The notes under the pieces: model-generated
What the model saw: the letters and a program-made list of their open reading frames with translations, nothing else
Told to the model about the DNA's origin: nothing
The model's database searches: none
Made by a program: the position numbers and the translations under genes
Shown here: piece by piece, positions 1-8,530 of the stretch
Position numbering within the stretch: position 1 is the stretch's first letter
How the letters are laid out: each line of letters opens with the position of its first letter
Source of the DNA: DASXVX01 sp036504075
GTDB taxonomy: Bacteria > Bacillota > Sulfobacillia > Symbiobacteriales > Symbiobacteriaceae
Length of the DNA stretch: 59,310 bases
NCBI GenBank assembly: GCA_036504075.1
Contig: DASXVX010000038.1
Span: 1-59,310, forward strand
Direction of reading: 5' to 3'

Positions 1-114
1 GGGGGCCCCCCGCTTCTTGCTGTCCCTTGTGAATCGTACGATTTGTCAAAAGGGATTTTCTCTTAGTATCCAGAACAATGTGGTAGCTAAGAATTGAATG
101 AGGGAGAATGTTCA

Positions 115-867
115 GTGGGTACGCTGTTACTGGAGCGAGTCACACCGGCACTGCGGGCCCTGGTGGCAGTAGTCTCTGCGCAACTCCTGGTTTACACCGT
201 GATTCCATTCCGGCCGGGCAGCGCTCTGACCGGCGCCCTGCTGGGCCTGGCGCTCTACCGCTGGCTCGACCGCCGGTCCTGGGCCGACTTCGGGTTCGGC
301 CTGAATCGGCGGTCGCTGGAAGTCTCCAGGTGGGGACTGCTCGGGGTAGCGGTCTACTCGGCACTCTTCCTGGCGGCCATGCATGCCTTTGGCCTTTTTC
401 GCTGGGAAAGCATCCCGGGACTCGGGCCGGCCGCCGTGGGGCGAATGGTGCTTCAGGTCGTGCTGGCAGCGGCGGGCAACGAGTTTCTGATTCGGGGGTA
501 CGTCTTCCGGACCATGGACCGCTACGGCCTTCTGACGGCCGGTCTGTTGAGCGTCGCTTGTACCTCCCTGGCCCAGTGGGCGTTCGCATTTGGCGAGCCG
601 CTGCTCGTGCTCCGACTGTGTGAAACGGTCTCGGCCGGTGCCGTCTTTACCTACATCTTTTACCGGACCGGCTCAATCTGGCCGTCCGTCATCCTCCACG
701 GGGCGGTCTCTGCCATCACGGGACTTCTGCTGCTAGGCGGTGCTTCCGTGGGGCTTTACGTGGGGTTCATATTCCCGGCGGTAGTCGGCCTGTTCCTCGT
801 CACCTGGTGGCGAGTCAGCCGCTGGGCTGGCATGCACGAAGGTTTCCCGGACTCCCAGGCCGCTTAG
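115..867 (+). CDS. CPBP (CAAX protease-like) family integral membrane protein
   Basis: A 250-residue hydrophobic protein with about eight membrane segments. I start it at GTG 115 because AGGGAG sits 8 nt upstream; an in-frame TTG at 94 is less well placed. The middle holds a CPBP motif-1-like stretch (NEFLIRGYVF) and the C-terminal part holds SVILHGAVSA, resembling the His motif of CAAX-protease/bacteriocin-processing (abortive-infection) membrane proteases. The usual Glu-Glu pair of motif 1 reads Asn-Glu here, and the second motif His is not obvious, so catalysis is uncertain. It ends at a bidirectional terminator shared with the convergent kinase gene. Substrate is unknown. Confidence 0.75.
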   Translation: MGTLLLERVTPALRALVAVVSAQLLVYTVIPFRPGSALTGALLGLALYRWLDRRSWADFGFGLNRRSLEVSRWGLLGVAVYSALFLAAMHAFGLFRWESIPGLGPAAVGRMVLQVVLAAAGNEFLIRGYVFRTMDRYGLLTAGLLSVACTSLAQWAFAFGEPLLVLRLCETVSAGAVFTYIFYRTGSIWPSVILHGAVSAITGLLLLGGASVGLYVGFIFPAVVGLFLVTWWRVSRWAGMHEGFPDSQAA

Positions 868-892
868 CGCAAAGGAAGGTCGAAACAATAAT

Positions 893-920
893 GGGGCACG
901 GTGGCTTCCCACCGTGCCCC
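893..920. terminator. Bidirectional intrinsic terminator
   Basis: A perfect 12-bp stem (893-904 with 909-920) closes a CTTC loop. CTTCTT follows on the plus strand and ATTATTGTTT on the minus strand. It separates two convergent genes and can serve both. Confidence 0.8.
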
Positions 921-942
921 CTTCTTATGCGCCCGGCGCCAG

Positions 943-2220
943 TCAGCAGTATCGGGCGACCTCTTCCATGGTGTGGCGGACGCAGGTGACGGCGGCGTCC
1001 GGGCCACCGACCAGGCTGCCCTTGGTTACGATCGTCAGCCCCGGGCGGCTCCCGCCCAGCATCCGCCCGCAGACGGCCAGCGGCAGCACCTCTTCCACCG
1101 GTTCGATCGCCCCGGCGCCCAGCCGCCGGCAAATGGCGAGCGCAATGTCGCCGCTGTTGGTGTACACGCTGTCGAGGCTCGGTATCAGTTCCAGCGCCCT
1201 GGCCGCGATCTCAGCCAGGCCGTGGGCCACGGAGTCGGCGGCATACTGGTCGACCGGCGAATACGGCTCGGCGATGCGAACGCCGATCACGTTCACCGCC
1301 GCCGGCATCTCGGCGAGCACGGTGGCCGCCCGCTCCACTTCGAGCCCGGCGGTACCGCTGTTGGCGGCCAACCGGGTGGCATCGACGGTCAGGAACCGAG
1401 CGCCCAGGTCATCTTCCAGCTTGTCCAACTGCTGGCGGGCCATCGGCTGCACGCTGCTGCCCGTTACCACCAGCGTCCGGTGGCTGGGCCGGGTCATCAC
1501 GGCCGAAATGTAGGCCGTGGTGAGCGGGCCGGGGTCAGCCGCCACGCAGGCGATTCCGCTGAGGGCCATGCCCTCGCCCAGCGCAGTGATGTCGGCGTCG
1601 GTTTCAGCGTCGGCACAAATGACTCGGGCACCTTTAGAAGTCGCCGCCTTCAGCGCTTCCGACACGGCCACAGCGCCGGCCCGAATGGTCTGAAGGCCAA
1701 GCGTGCCGATAGTCAGCCTGGTCTGGCCCGCCAGCATCGTAGGCACGTGAGACTCGGTCACCGGCGAGAGTGGGTCGTTCCGGACCATGGTCTCCGCCAG
1801 GAGCACGCCCTCCACGTAGTGGTAGCCGTCCCGGGTGGTCCGGCCGCCGGCGGGGAACGCCGGAGCGACGACGGCCACGGAGTCGGGTCCGATGGCGGTC
1901 AGCACCGCCTCCAACTCCGAGCCCAGGTTACCCCGCAGCGTCGAATCGATCCGCTTGGCCAACGGCCGGCCGCCGTGCTTGATAATCAGCCGGGCGGCAG
2001 TCGCCACATTGTCGTAGGCCACCTGCGGCGGCAGCGTGCGGGATTCGGTGCTGATCACGATGCAGGCGTAGCCGGACACATCACCCGAAGGCCAGGCGAG
2101 CCCCGTAAAGGTGGCGGTCTTGAAGCCGCGGCGGATCATGAGCGCTCCGGTCGCATTGGCCCCAGTCAGGTTGTCAGCGATGATGCCCACGAATGCATGG
2201 TCGAGGTTAGACAAGTTCAA
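943..2220 (-). CDS. Four-carbon acid sugar kinase family protein (DUF1537)
   Basis: A 425-residue cytosolic protein. The N-terminus (FVGIIADNLTGANATG) matches the substrate-binding start of the DUF1537 kinases (OtnK/DtnK/LtnD-associated), and the C-terminal half has the glycine-rich nucleotide-binding stretch (TIVTKGSLVGG). Family members phosphorylate four-carbon sugar acids such as erythronate or threonate with ATP, feeding aldolases or dehydrogenases. The usual partner enzymes (PdxA2-like dehydrogenase, class II aldolase) are absent from this window. The start overlaps the end of the upstream DeoR gene by 14 nt, so the two are co-transcribed and probably translationally coupled. Exact substrate unknown. 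Confidence 0.85.
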   Translation of the reverse strand: MNLSNLDHAFVGIIADNLTGANATGALMIRRGFKTATFTGLAWPSGDVSGYACIVISTESRTLPPQVAYDNVATAARLIIKHGGRPLAKRIDSTLRGNLGSELEAVLTAIGPDSVAVVAPAFPAGGRTTRDGYHYVEGVLLAETMVRNDPLSPVTESHVPTMLAGQTRLTIGTLGLQTIRAGAVAVSEALKAATSKGARVICADAETDADITALGEGMALSGIACVAADPGPLTTAYISAVMTRPSHRTLVVTGSSVQPMARQQLDKLEDDLGARFLTVDATRLAANSGTAGLEVERAATVLAEMPAAVNVIGVRIAEPYSPVDQYAADSVAHGLAEIAARALELIPSLDSVYTNSGDIALAICRRLGAGAIEPVEEVLPLAVCGRMLGGSRPGLTIVTKGSLVGGPDAAVTCVRHTMEEVARYC

Positions 2221-2968
2221 GTTCTACTCCTCCCTTGCGGATGACACGCGCTACCTCAGCCGGCAGCGATGCCTCCGTTACTATGTTTGAGAATGCGGAC
2301 AACGGACATATGTAGAATGCCGAACGGCGCCCGAATTTGCTGGCATCTGCCACCAGCACACAGCGGCGGGCCGCCCGCAACATGGCCTGCTTCAGCGGCA
2401 CCCGGTCCAGCGTCGGGGTGGTGAGGCCGTAATCCACATCCATGCTGGACGTGCCCAAAAACGCCAGGTCCACGGTCAGCGACCGGAGCGTCTGCTCGGC
2501 CAGGGGGCCGTGCAAGTAATAGCCGGCCGGCTGAGCGGTGCCGCCGGTGACCAACACCCGGATGCCTGGCTCGTCGCACAGTTCCAGAGCGACCTTCAGG
2601 TCCATGGTGACCACGGTCAGGTCCTTTCGACCCCGGAGCGCACGGGCCAGCGCCGCCATGGTGGAGCCGGCGTCCAGCAGAACCATGTCGCCGTCCCGGA
2701 CCAGTTCGGCAGCCCGCTGGGCGATGCGGTCCTTCTCGGCGGGATGCGCGGCGGCTCTGTCGGCATACGGCAGTTCCCGGGAAACCAGCGACGTGGGCAG
2801 CGCCCCGCCATAGGTCCGGACCAGTTGCCCTTCGTCGGCCAGATGCTCAAGGTCCCGACGCACGGTCATTTCGGAGACGCCGAAATGCTCCACCAGGTCC
2901 CGCACCTGAACCTGCCCGTCGCGCTTGAGCCATTCAATAATCTGGTCGCGCCGCTGCAATGTGGACAC
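2207..2968 (-). CDS. DeoR/GlpR family transcriptional regulator
   Basis: A 253-residue regulator. Residues 1-60 form the DeoR winged HTH (RRDQIIEWLKRDGQ..VSEMTVRRDL), and the rest is a DeoRC sensor domain with the expected LLDAGSTMAALARAL effector-binding loop. DeoR regulators respond to phosphorylated sugars, which fits the downstream overlapping four-carbon acid sugar kinase: the pair probably forms a self-regulated catabolic unit. A sigma-A-like promoter lies about 45 nt upstream. The effector is inferred from context only. Confidence 0.9.
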   Translation of the reverse strand: MSTLQRRDQIIEWLKRDGQVQVRDLVEHFGVSEMTVRRDLEHLADEGQLVRTYGGALPTSLVSRELPYADRAAAHPAEKDRIAQRAAELVRDGDMVLLDAGSTMAALARALRGRKDLTVVTMDLKVALELCDEPGIRVLVTGGTAQPAGYYLHGPLAEQTLRSLTVDLAFLGTSSMDVDYGLTTPTLDRVPLKQAMLRAARRCVLVADASKFGRRSAFYICPLSAFSNIVTEASLPAEVARVIRKGGVELELV

Positions 2969-3013
2969 GATGTCACTCCTGCTGCTTCGGTAATCGAACG
3001 TTTGCCCAGTCTG

Positions 3014-3042
3014 ATTCTAACACCAATGTTTACATCGAACAA
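3014..3042 (-). promoter_or_regulatory. Promoter of the DeoR-kinase operon
   Basis: Read on the minus strand, TTGTTC (3042-3037) and TAGAAT (3019-3014) are separated by 17 nt. The surrounding AT-rich stretch (AACATTTCGTTGTTCGATGT) contains repeated half-sites that could be the DeoR operator. Confidence 0.5.
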
Positions 3043-3230
3043 CGAAATGTTAACTGTTCTGCAATTCCCGGATGGAATTATGAGTGATTCAAACATACCC
3101 GGCATACACAGTATGTTCGTTTCGACAGTTTCAGTCGGTCTGGTGTATAGGCCCCGCCACCGCATGTTTCGCCGCAAGCAGTGACCGTCATGGTGGGCGG
3201 CCCTGTCCAGGCCCGGCAAAGGAAAAGCGG

Positions 3231-3269
3231 GGAAGCCCACCACCCCTTGATAAGGGGCGTGGGCTTCCG
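3231..3269 (-). terminator. Terminator-like hairpin at the left end of element copy A
   Basis: A 17-bp, nearly perfect stem (3231-3248 with 3253-3269) closes a GATA loop. On the minus strand it is followed by CCGCTTTTCCTTTG, as in an intrinsic terminator. It would end transcripts of the minus-strand toxin operon (stop at 3619) after a ~350-nt 3' UTR. Confidence 0.6.
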
Positions 3270-3287
3270 GCGCTGGCTAACAGTTGA

Positions 3288-3621
3288 GCTGGCGGGTGAT
3301 ACTTCAGGACACTACCACTGCATCCCTCGCCGATTCCCCGACGGTCACAATCCTACCGCATCCTTAACGCAGGGTTTCGCTTCCCGAAGATTCCCCTGCC
3401 TCCAGGCTATCTTCCGGTGGTTTTCGGATTCTGAGGATGACCAGGAGGGCAGTTTCCGCCGCCATGGGAATGCCACTGGCCGGATTTCGGCGGCCACCGG
3501 ACGAGTTCCCGACGAGTACCCGGCGAGTTTATCCGACCACTCGCCCGCCACATCTCTTCGCTCCCCGAACTTAGGGCATCACTCGCCCACCTTCGGGCAG
3601 CAACAGGGGACCACCGGATCA
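3288..3621. repeat. Long direct repeat, copy A (left boundary of accessory block)
   Basis: This stretch matches 20496-20794 in the same orientation. A 53-nt core (3345-3397) is identical to 20529-20581, and the rest aligns with scattered substitutions and an extra ~11 nt here (duplicated GACGAG-type segment near 3501-3516). On the minus strand each copy starts at the stop codon of a gene (3619 here, sodA at 20792) and ends at a stable hairpin. I see no convincing protein in it. It may be a dispersed repeat, a structured 3' UTR or ncRNA, or the scar of island insertion. Confidence 0.8.
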
Positions 3622-4137
3622 CTTCGGCGCATCGTTCGCCTTGGCCGCCGCAACATCCTGGACGGCCTGCCGCTGGATGTGGTCACCGAGGGGCAGGCCT
3701 GCTACGGGTTTGCCCTTGGCGTCCTTCAGGGGGACGGTGTCGATCCACAGGGTGGTACCCTTCGGCGGGTCGATGCCCAGGAGCGCGGCCACCTGGACAA
3801 AGCTGAACTCCGCCTCGGTGCCCGACTCATTCCAGGTCAGTTTAGCGGCACGCCGGTCCGGCCGGTCGCAGGGGATTGCCTCCAGGAAGGGAGTGTCACG
3901 CAGCTCCGCGGGGAAATCCGCAATATCCTCTACCTTCCCCTCCAGGAAGTACAGGCCATAGGGAAAGGGGCTTGTACCACCGTGGGCCGAGTTGGCACTG
4001 ACGATCCATTCGCTGAAGAGAGCGCTGCAGCGAGCCCAGTTGCTCTCATTCACCCGAATGCCGGCCCCCTTGTACCGGTTGTCACGTACCTTCGAAAGAT
4101 CCAGAAGCCGGTTTTCCTTTCCGCTCAGATCGACCAT
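3619..4137 (-). CDS. Hypothetical protein, last gene of left toxin operon
   Basis: A 172-residue soluble protein without signal peptide or membrane segments; I do not recognise the family. ATG 4137 is chosen because GGAGG lies 9-10 nt upstream; the GTG at 4146 abuts that site. It is the last of four minus-strand genes after the exported nuclease-like protein (5370-7829) and its two paralogous small genes. By position it could be another immunity protein or an adaptor. Its stop codon is the first base triplet of long repeat copy A. Confidence 0.6.
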   Translation of the reverse strand: MVDLSGKENRLLDLSKVRDNRYKGAGIRVNESNWARCSALFSEWIVSANSAHGGTSPFPYGLYFLEGKVEDIADFPAELRDTPFLEAIPCDRPDRRAAKLTWNESGTEAEFSFVQVAALLGIDPPKGTTLWIDTVPLKDAKGKPVAGLPLGDHIQRQAVQDVAAAKANDAPK

Positions 4138-4335
4138 GACAGCCACCCCTCCATCACGTTTTCGGCATCCATATACATATAACGTGATCTTGATGGTTTA
4201 TGTTCGAACAATCTTTCTCGTGGCGATTCGCCAAAGGTCTGGCCGCCGCCAAAGGGTCGCCGCGGTTCTGGTCCGGACGGAATGAGCGCCGGGATTTAAG
4301 ATTCCGGCTCCGGTCCGGGCACGTCCGGGTCTATG

Positions 4336-4779
4336 TCAAATTTGATAGCCGAACACAACATCGTTCGTGCCGAACCGGGCGGCGAGCTCCTGGAAAAACG
4401 GGCGGTCACTCTGGCACTGCTTCCAGATACCTGCCCCGAAGTCGACGGCGATTGCCGGGTACAGCATCTCGGTGAGCCACTCATCGTCGGAAAAGACCAA
4501 TGACTTGAAGGCATCTCCGTTGGACGCTACAGCGACATTGACCTCTCTCACACCCTTGAAGCCAGTCTTCTCCGCCGTAAGCTCGGGGTTCACGGTGTAC
4601 GAGAACCCATACCCGGTGTCGAAGAACGTCGGCGTTAGCACGCCGCTCAGGCCTTCTTCGCTCTCGATGAAGCGACCGATTTGCTGGGCCAGAGCGAGGA
4701 GGGCGGCTTTGCGCTCGTAGCCGTTCTCGATCGAAAGAAACGGATTCTTGGCCGGGAACACATTGCAGAACTGGTTCAT
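4336..4779 (-). CDS. Putative immunity protein, paralogue 2
   Basis: A 147-residue acidic cytosolic protein. ATG 4779 has GGAGGT 6 nt upstream. It is clearly paralogous to the preceding gene (4915-5349): both start with CN(V/F)FP, share an (I/L)ESEEGLS or LKSEAGLS helix near residue 40, and end with RPFFQELA..VFGYQI versus KPFFAGLA..VFGYILA. Tandem small paralogues directly downstream of a large exported toxin are the usual layout of immunity genes in polymorphic toxin loci. I cannot name a Pfam immunity family. Function is therefore inferred from context. Confidence 0.6.
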   Translation of the reverse strand: MNQFCNVFPAKNPFLSIENGYERKAALLALAQQIGRFIESEEGLSGVLTPTFFDTGYGFSYTVNPELTAEKTGFKGVREVNVAVASNGDAFKSLVFSDDEWLTEMLYPAIAVDFGAGIWKQCQSDRPFFQELAARFGTNDVVFGYQI

Positions 4780-4914
4780 CTTCAAACCTCCATCACGGAG
4801 AAGGCGGAGGGCAACCGGGCGCAGGGGGAGGAGAGCCACCTCCTCCCCCAGGGGCGGAAACGACGCTGGGCCTGAGCGAGCGGCCGGTCTGCGCCGCTCG
4901 CTCCCGCTGTTCGT

Positions 4915-5349
4915 TCAGGCCAAGATGTACCCGAAAACCAACTCCTCGTCCGGGACTCCGTAGGCCTCGGCCAAGCCGGCAAAAAATGGCTTGTCCCTGT
5001 CGGGGATTCCGGGCACTCGAAAGCTCACGGTGATCGGGGAGACAGCATCCTCAAGCTCCTCATCGACCAGGGTAGCCCGCAGGTAATCACCCATTGATGC
5101 GCAGATTACCCTCACCTCCGTGACACCGTCTACCCCCGTCCTGTCCTTGACTACGGCCGCATCGACGGTGAGCGACCAAGTTACACTTCCCAATTGAATT
5201 GGGGCTGCGGCAGACAGTCCGGCTTCACTCTTCAGGAACTCACAGATTTTCTCTGCAAGAACCCGGAGTCCGTCCTTACGCTCATCTCTGGAGAGTGCAC
5301 CAACTGGATCAGTCCTGGGGAAGAAGTTGCACAAGGCTTCATAGCCCAA
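4915..5349 (-). CDS. Putative immunity protein, paralogue 1
   Basis: A 144-residue acidic cytosolic protein starting at TTG 5349, with GGAGGTGA 7-8 nt upstream. It begins only 20 nt after the stop of the exported Tox-REase-5-like protein, so it is probably made from the same mRNA. It is a paralogue of 4336-4779, with the same N-terminal CNFFP, central helix and C-terminal PFF..L(A)E..VFGY block. Expected role: bind and neutralise the cognate nuclease in the producing cell. This is inferred from gene order and size, not from a recognised domain. Confidence 0.65.
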   Translation of the reverse strand: MGYEALCNFFPRTDPVGALSRDERKDGLRVLAEKICEFLKSEAGLSAAAPIQLGSVTWSLTVDAAVVKDRTGVDGVTEVRVICASMGDYLRATLVDEELEDAVSPITVSFRVPGIPDRDKPFFAGLAEAYGVPDEELVFGYILA

Positions 5350-5369
5350 GCGCCCTCACCTCCGTTTCT

Positions 5370-7829
5370 CTACTTGTGTGCGTCCGAACAGATCGACATG
5401 GGCGGGCACGGGGTGGGAGTGGGCGCCGAAGGCGGCTCCAGCGGGAAGGTAACCTCCTTGAGCGGCTCCATCACCTGCTTCGTAGTGACTACGACGCGGT
5501 AACGGTTCTGGTCCATGAACTCCTTCCCAAACCGCTCCTCCGCGTGCTTGATGAACAGGTCAGCGGTCTTCTGCTGGGTGAAGATCTGCATCATCTCGAT
5601 TCCCAGCGCCTGTGCCTTGAAGACATCCTGCTGGAAATTCGCAAGCCACCGGTCGAGTTCTTCGCCGAACTCTTCATAGAAATCGCCAGTCTTCGGGTTG
5701 ATGTACCTGTCGCTGTTGTAGCCGGCCTTGGTTTCAGCAATGCCGATCCTGCCAATGAACCTGGGGTCCGGCCAGGTGAAGCGGCCGAGTCCGTCCTGCC
5801 AGCGACCGCCGGGCTCAGTCCCGTACTCGAACGAGCCCACGTAGGTCTTGTCCAAAGGGTCGCCAGGGATTTTGAACAGCCGGGGAGCGGGTTGACCGGT
5901 AATCCGCATCTGCCAAATGAAGCCGGGGTAACCTTTGGGACCGTACACCCGCGCATACCGGCCGGGGCCGGGGGCTGCAAGCTCCGCCGGCGAAATGCTG
6001 ACGGGAAGCGGCTTTCCGCTCTCGTCGAGGTTCAATCCAGCTTCGAGGATATAGTCCTCGATCATCCGCCGCCGCAGTTCCTGGTCGGCCCCGGTCCCTG
6101 CTCCCAGGGCCTGGTACTCCTCGGCAGCCTCGTCAATGGCTTTTTCGGCGATGGTCGCCGTCTTGGCGGGGTCGCGATGGATTTGATTCAGGTACTTGGT
6201 GCCGTAGTAGTCAACTGCGGCCCCGAATGCAGCCCAGGCGGTATCCTCGGCGTAACCCAGAAGCGGAGTCCAGAAGCTGGAGTACCGGTCGCCCTCGTAG
6301 GCGAGGCCGAACGGGGCCCAGTCCTCTTTGATCGCGAATCGGAGCCCGAACTTGTCGGCAGGGTCTACCCCGGTCCTCAACCCGTTTCGAAGAACGAGGC
6401 CCTGGGCGACTCCGATTGCCTCCGAAGGCCCGTGCTGGTCGCTGTAGTACTGCCAGGTGGAACCGGGCATCCAGACGTCGATGGGACAATTCTTGATTGT
6501 GTCGTCGGCGGGCTTGAAGCCGCGCATCTCACAGGAACGCAGCCACGACCCCTTCTCGTCGGGAATCCCGATGTGGTACTTGCCGTCAGCGGACTGGTCC
6601 TTTCCGACCATCCAGCCGCCGAGCAACTGGAGGACTCGGTCCAGATCGAAGTAGTAGACCTCGCGGTCTCCGTCGGCGCGGAATGCCTCAATCCCGCCAT
6701 CATTCAGGACCTGGTCGCCCACCTTCGTCCCGTTTCTGACCAACTGGAGATCCCAGAGGGTCCAGCCGGATTTCGGGTCGAAGACCACCACGGTGTTCTG
6801 GCTGGCGATGTAAACAAGGCGGTCGCCACCGCCGAACCAGGAACCGGTACGCCCGTACCACCCTCCGAGGCCCAGACTCTGGATAGACTCGATGGTGGCA
6901 GGGTAGAAGTGCTTGCCGCCCTTGTTGATGATGGGGTAGTGGTAGTTGAGCTGGAATTCGTCCCCGTTGAAGACCACCGTGGAGGGAACGCTACATACGT
7001 CATTGCTGCCACTCGCAGCGTTGGCGGTGCCACCACTCGCCGAAGCCTTTCGGGGAGACGCCGCCCTGGCCTGGATATCCTGCATTTTCCGAGCCAGGTC
7101 GAGGCCCCATTTTTCGACTGCCTTCTGCTCCTCATCCAGGCCGCCGGCAGTCGGTTGTGTCGTGGGAGTGGGTCCGGGAACAGGGGGCTGGGGCGGACGG
7201 ACCCCGGGATCAGGCACGGGGAGTACCGGCATCTCATCGATCGGCAACTCGGGCAGCGGGTCAGGGTAGGGAAGAACGGCGCACGATTCACCGGGGAAGC
7301 TGAAGATCTGCCACGTCTCCCACCACGGCACCCACGAATTCCAAGCGTTCGTGCAGCCGCCGAAAGGGTCAAAGAGGCAGGGAATCAGCACGTCCTTGTA
7401 CTTATTGCCTGTGGTGGTGTCCTGGTAGTAGACGACGCTGCCCACCTGCCTGGCCTTTCCCGTGGCGGGGTCCAGGTTCTCGTAGCCGGCGACCTTGATT
7501 CCGGGCGGGAGCGCCGAGTTACACTTATCTCCGGGTGCGAACATCTTGTCGGCGATAAGCACGTTCTCCCAGGGTGTGCCGCACACGGCAAGGTCGGACT
7601 TACCGGAGTGGTACCCGAGGGAGACCTGGCCGTCCTCGGCCGTGGCCGTTCGCACGACCTCATAGTCGTAGACGCCCTTCGCCACGTCGGCCTTAACGAG
7701 TTTAGCTCCTTTGATCTCCTTGGGGGCGGGCGGAACGGCCTGCTTCACCGGGGCAGCCTGGGCCGCCGTCGAGACGATCTGTAGCAGGAGCAGGACCGTG
7801 AGCACCGCGGGAATGAACTTCCTCATCAT
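5370..7829 (-). CDS. Exported polymorphic toxin with C-terminal Tox-REase-5-like nuclease domain
   Basis: An 819-residue protein. Residues 1-25 form a Sec signal peptide (hydrophobic core, cleavage after AQA). Cysteine-containing and Pro-rich segments follow (about 195-235). A degenerate copper-amine-oxidase-N-like segment sits near 320-400 (VYIASQNTVVVFDPKSG; EVYYFDLDRVLQLLGGW). Near 640 the protein reads FIWQMRITGQPAPRL, like the start of Tox-REase-5 domains (YQxQITGxPA). WPDPRFIGRIGIAETK supplies a PD-(D/E)XK core (D688, E699, K701), and helices and a VVV strand close the fold. Tox-REase-5 is known from the T6SS effector TseT. Two possible starts, ATG 7829 or 7826; AAGGAGGG precedes both. 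Two immunity-like genes follow directly. A non-toxin secreted role is possible. Confidence 0.7.
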   Translation of the reverse strand: MMRKFIPAVLTVLLLLQIVSTAAQAAPVKQAVPPAPKEIKGAKLVKADVAKGVYDYEVVRTATAEDGQVSLGYHSGKSDLAVCGTPWENVLIADKMFAPGDKCNSALPPGIKVAGYENLDPATGKARQVGSVVYYQDTTTGNKYKDVLIPCLFDPFGGCTNAWNSWVPWWETWQIFSFPGESCAVLPYPDPLPELPIDEMPVLPVPDPGVRPPQPPVPGPTPTTQPTAGGLDEEQKAVEKWGLDLARKMQDIQARAASPRKASASGGTANAASGSNDVCSVPSTVVFNGDEFQLNYHYPIINKGGKHFYPATIESIQSLGLGGWYGRTGSWFGGGDRLVYIASQNTVVVFDPKSGWTLWDLQLVRNGTKVGDQVLNDGGIEAFRADGDREVYYFDLDRVLQLLGGWMVGKDQSADGKYHIGIPDEKGSWLRSCEMRGFKPADDTIKNCPIDVWMPGSTWQYYSDQHGPSEAIGVAQGLVLRNGLRTGVDPADKFGLRFAIKEDWAPFGLAYEGDRYSSFWTPLLGYAEDTAWAAFGAAVDYYGTKYLNQIHRDPAKTATIAEKAIDEAAEEYQALGAGTGADQELRRRMIEDYILEAGLNLDESGKPLPVSISPAELAAPGPGRYARVYGPKGYPGFIWQMRITGQPAPRLFKIPGDPLDKTYVGSFEYGTEPGGRWQDGLGRFTWPDPRFIGRIGIAETKAGYNSDRYINPKTGDFYEEFGEELDRWLANFQQDVFKAQALGIEMMQIFTQQKTADLFIKHAEERFGKEFMDQNRYRVVVTTKQVMEPLKEVTFPLEPPSAPTPTPCPPMSICSDAHK

Positions 7830-7893
7830 TTACCCTCCTTGAAGGTCTGCAGGTTGACGCTTGTGCCGGACTGGACCGCCTACAGCAATTGCT

Positions 7894-8070
7894 CTACCGC
7901 CATTCGGGTAGCCCCCGTCCTCGACCCACAGACCGCAAGGTCGCGACCCCCTGAGGAAATTCGCCTTCTCCCTGGAATTCCCTCTGTCTTCCAGCAGAGC
8001 CGCTCAGAGGGCCATTATTCGATTCCGTGTGGGTGTCGGCGGAACCTCGCAGCAGGAGCTTGGTTGCCAC
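7894..8070 (-). CDS. Possible 58-residue small protein
   Basis: GTG 8070 has AAGGAGG exactly 8 nt upstream, and this site begins immediately after the stop codon of the upstream Cys-rich gene (8084), as in translationally coupled genes. The predicted product is short, hydrophilic, rich in Gly, Ser and Arg, and has no recognised domain. Apart from this, the space before the toxin gene holds nothing I can name. The well-placed ribosome binding site is the only evidence for coding. Confidence 0.35.
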   Translation of the reverse strand: MATKLLLRGSADTHTESNNGPLSGSAGRQREFQGEGEFPQGVATLRSVGRGRGLPEWR

Positions 8071-8083
8071 GGTCCCGACCTCC

Positions 8084-8488
8084 TTACTGGAAATCGAGCG
8101 GCCGGATGACTAACCCGTGCGAGCGAAGGACTTTGAGCTCAGCCAAATCCTCCTGGACATTCTCGAGCAGTTCCTGACGCAACTCCGCAACCTGCGCGTC
8201 ACCAGGCTGCGCCGCTCGCAGCAAGATCTCGAACTGCTGCAGCTCCGGGATGTCCTCGGCGCCGGACAGACAGATGATCACTGACTCAGCCCGCAGCAGC
8301 GCTGCGCGCACTTCCGACGAACCCAACAACTCCATGGCAAGCTCGCCAGAGCAGCCGGCGCACAGCCCGAGGGGGCCAATCCGTGTGCAGGCGTCATTCT
8401 GGCAGTCCGGAGCGGAACACGGGACGTGGTCAGCAGCTTTTAGATCATGTGCCAGCATGTTGGACGCCAGTTTCATGAACTCGCCCAT
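8084..8488 (-). CDS. Hypothetical Cys-rich protein
   Basis: A 134-residue protein. I prefer ATG 8488, with GGGAGG about 11 nt upstream; a GTG at 8527 would overlap nothing and lacks a good site. Residues 20-50 carry a Cys cluster (PCSAPDCQNDACTR..LCAGC) that could bind zinc. The rest is helical and Leu/Glu-rich, probably a coiled coil (LRQELLENVQEDLAEL). It follows the MarR gene by about 40 nt in the same direction, so it is probably a target or partner of that regulator. No family recognised. Confidence 0.6.
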   Translation of the reverse strand: MGEFMKLASNMLAHDLKAADHVPCSAPDCQNDACTRIGPLGLCAGCSGELAMELLGSSEVRAALLRAESVIICLSGAEDIPELQQFEILLRAAQPGDAQVAELRQELLENVQEDLAELKVLRSHGLVIRPLDFQ

Positions 8489-8530
8489 TTTCGCTACTAC
8501 CTCCCGAGTGCGAGCCGAGGTCGGCACGGC

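Noticed and set aside
5199..7784. Very long open frame (861 codons) on the plus strand
   Set aside because: It is antisense to the exported toxin gene, lacks a ribosome binding site and signal, and its composition is that of a GC-rich shadow frame.
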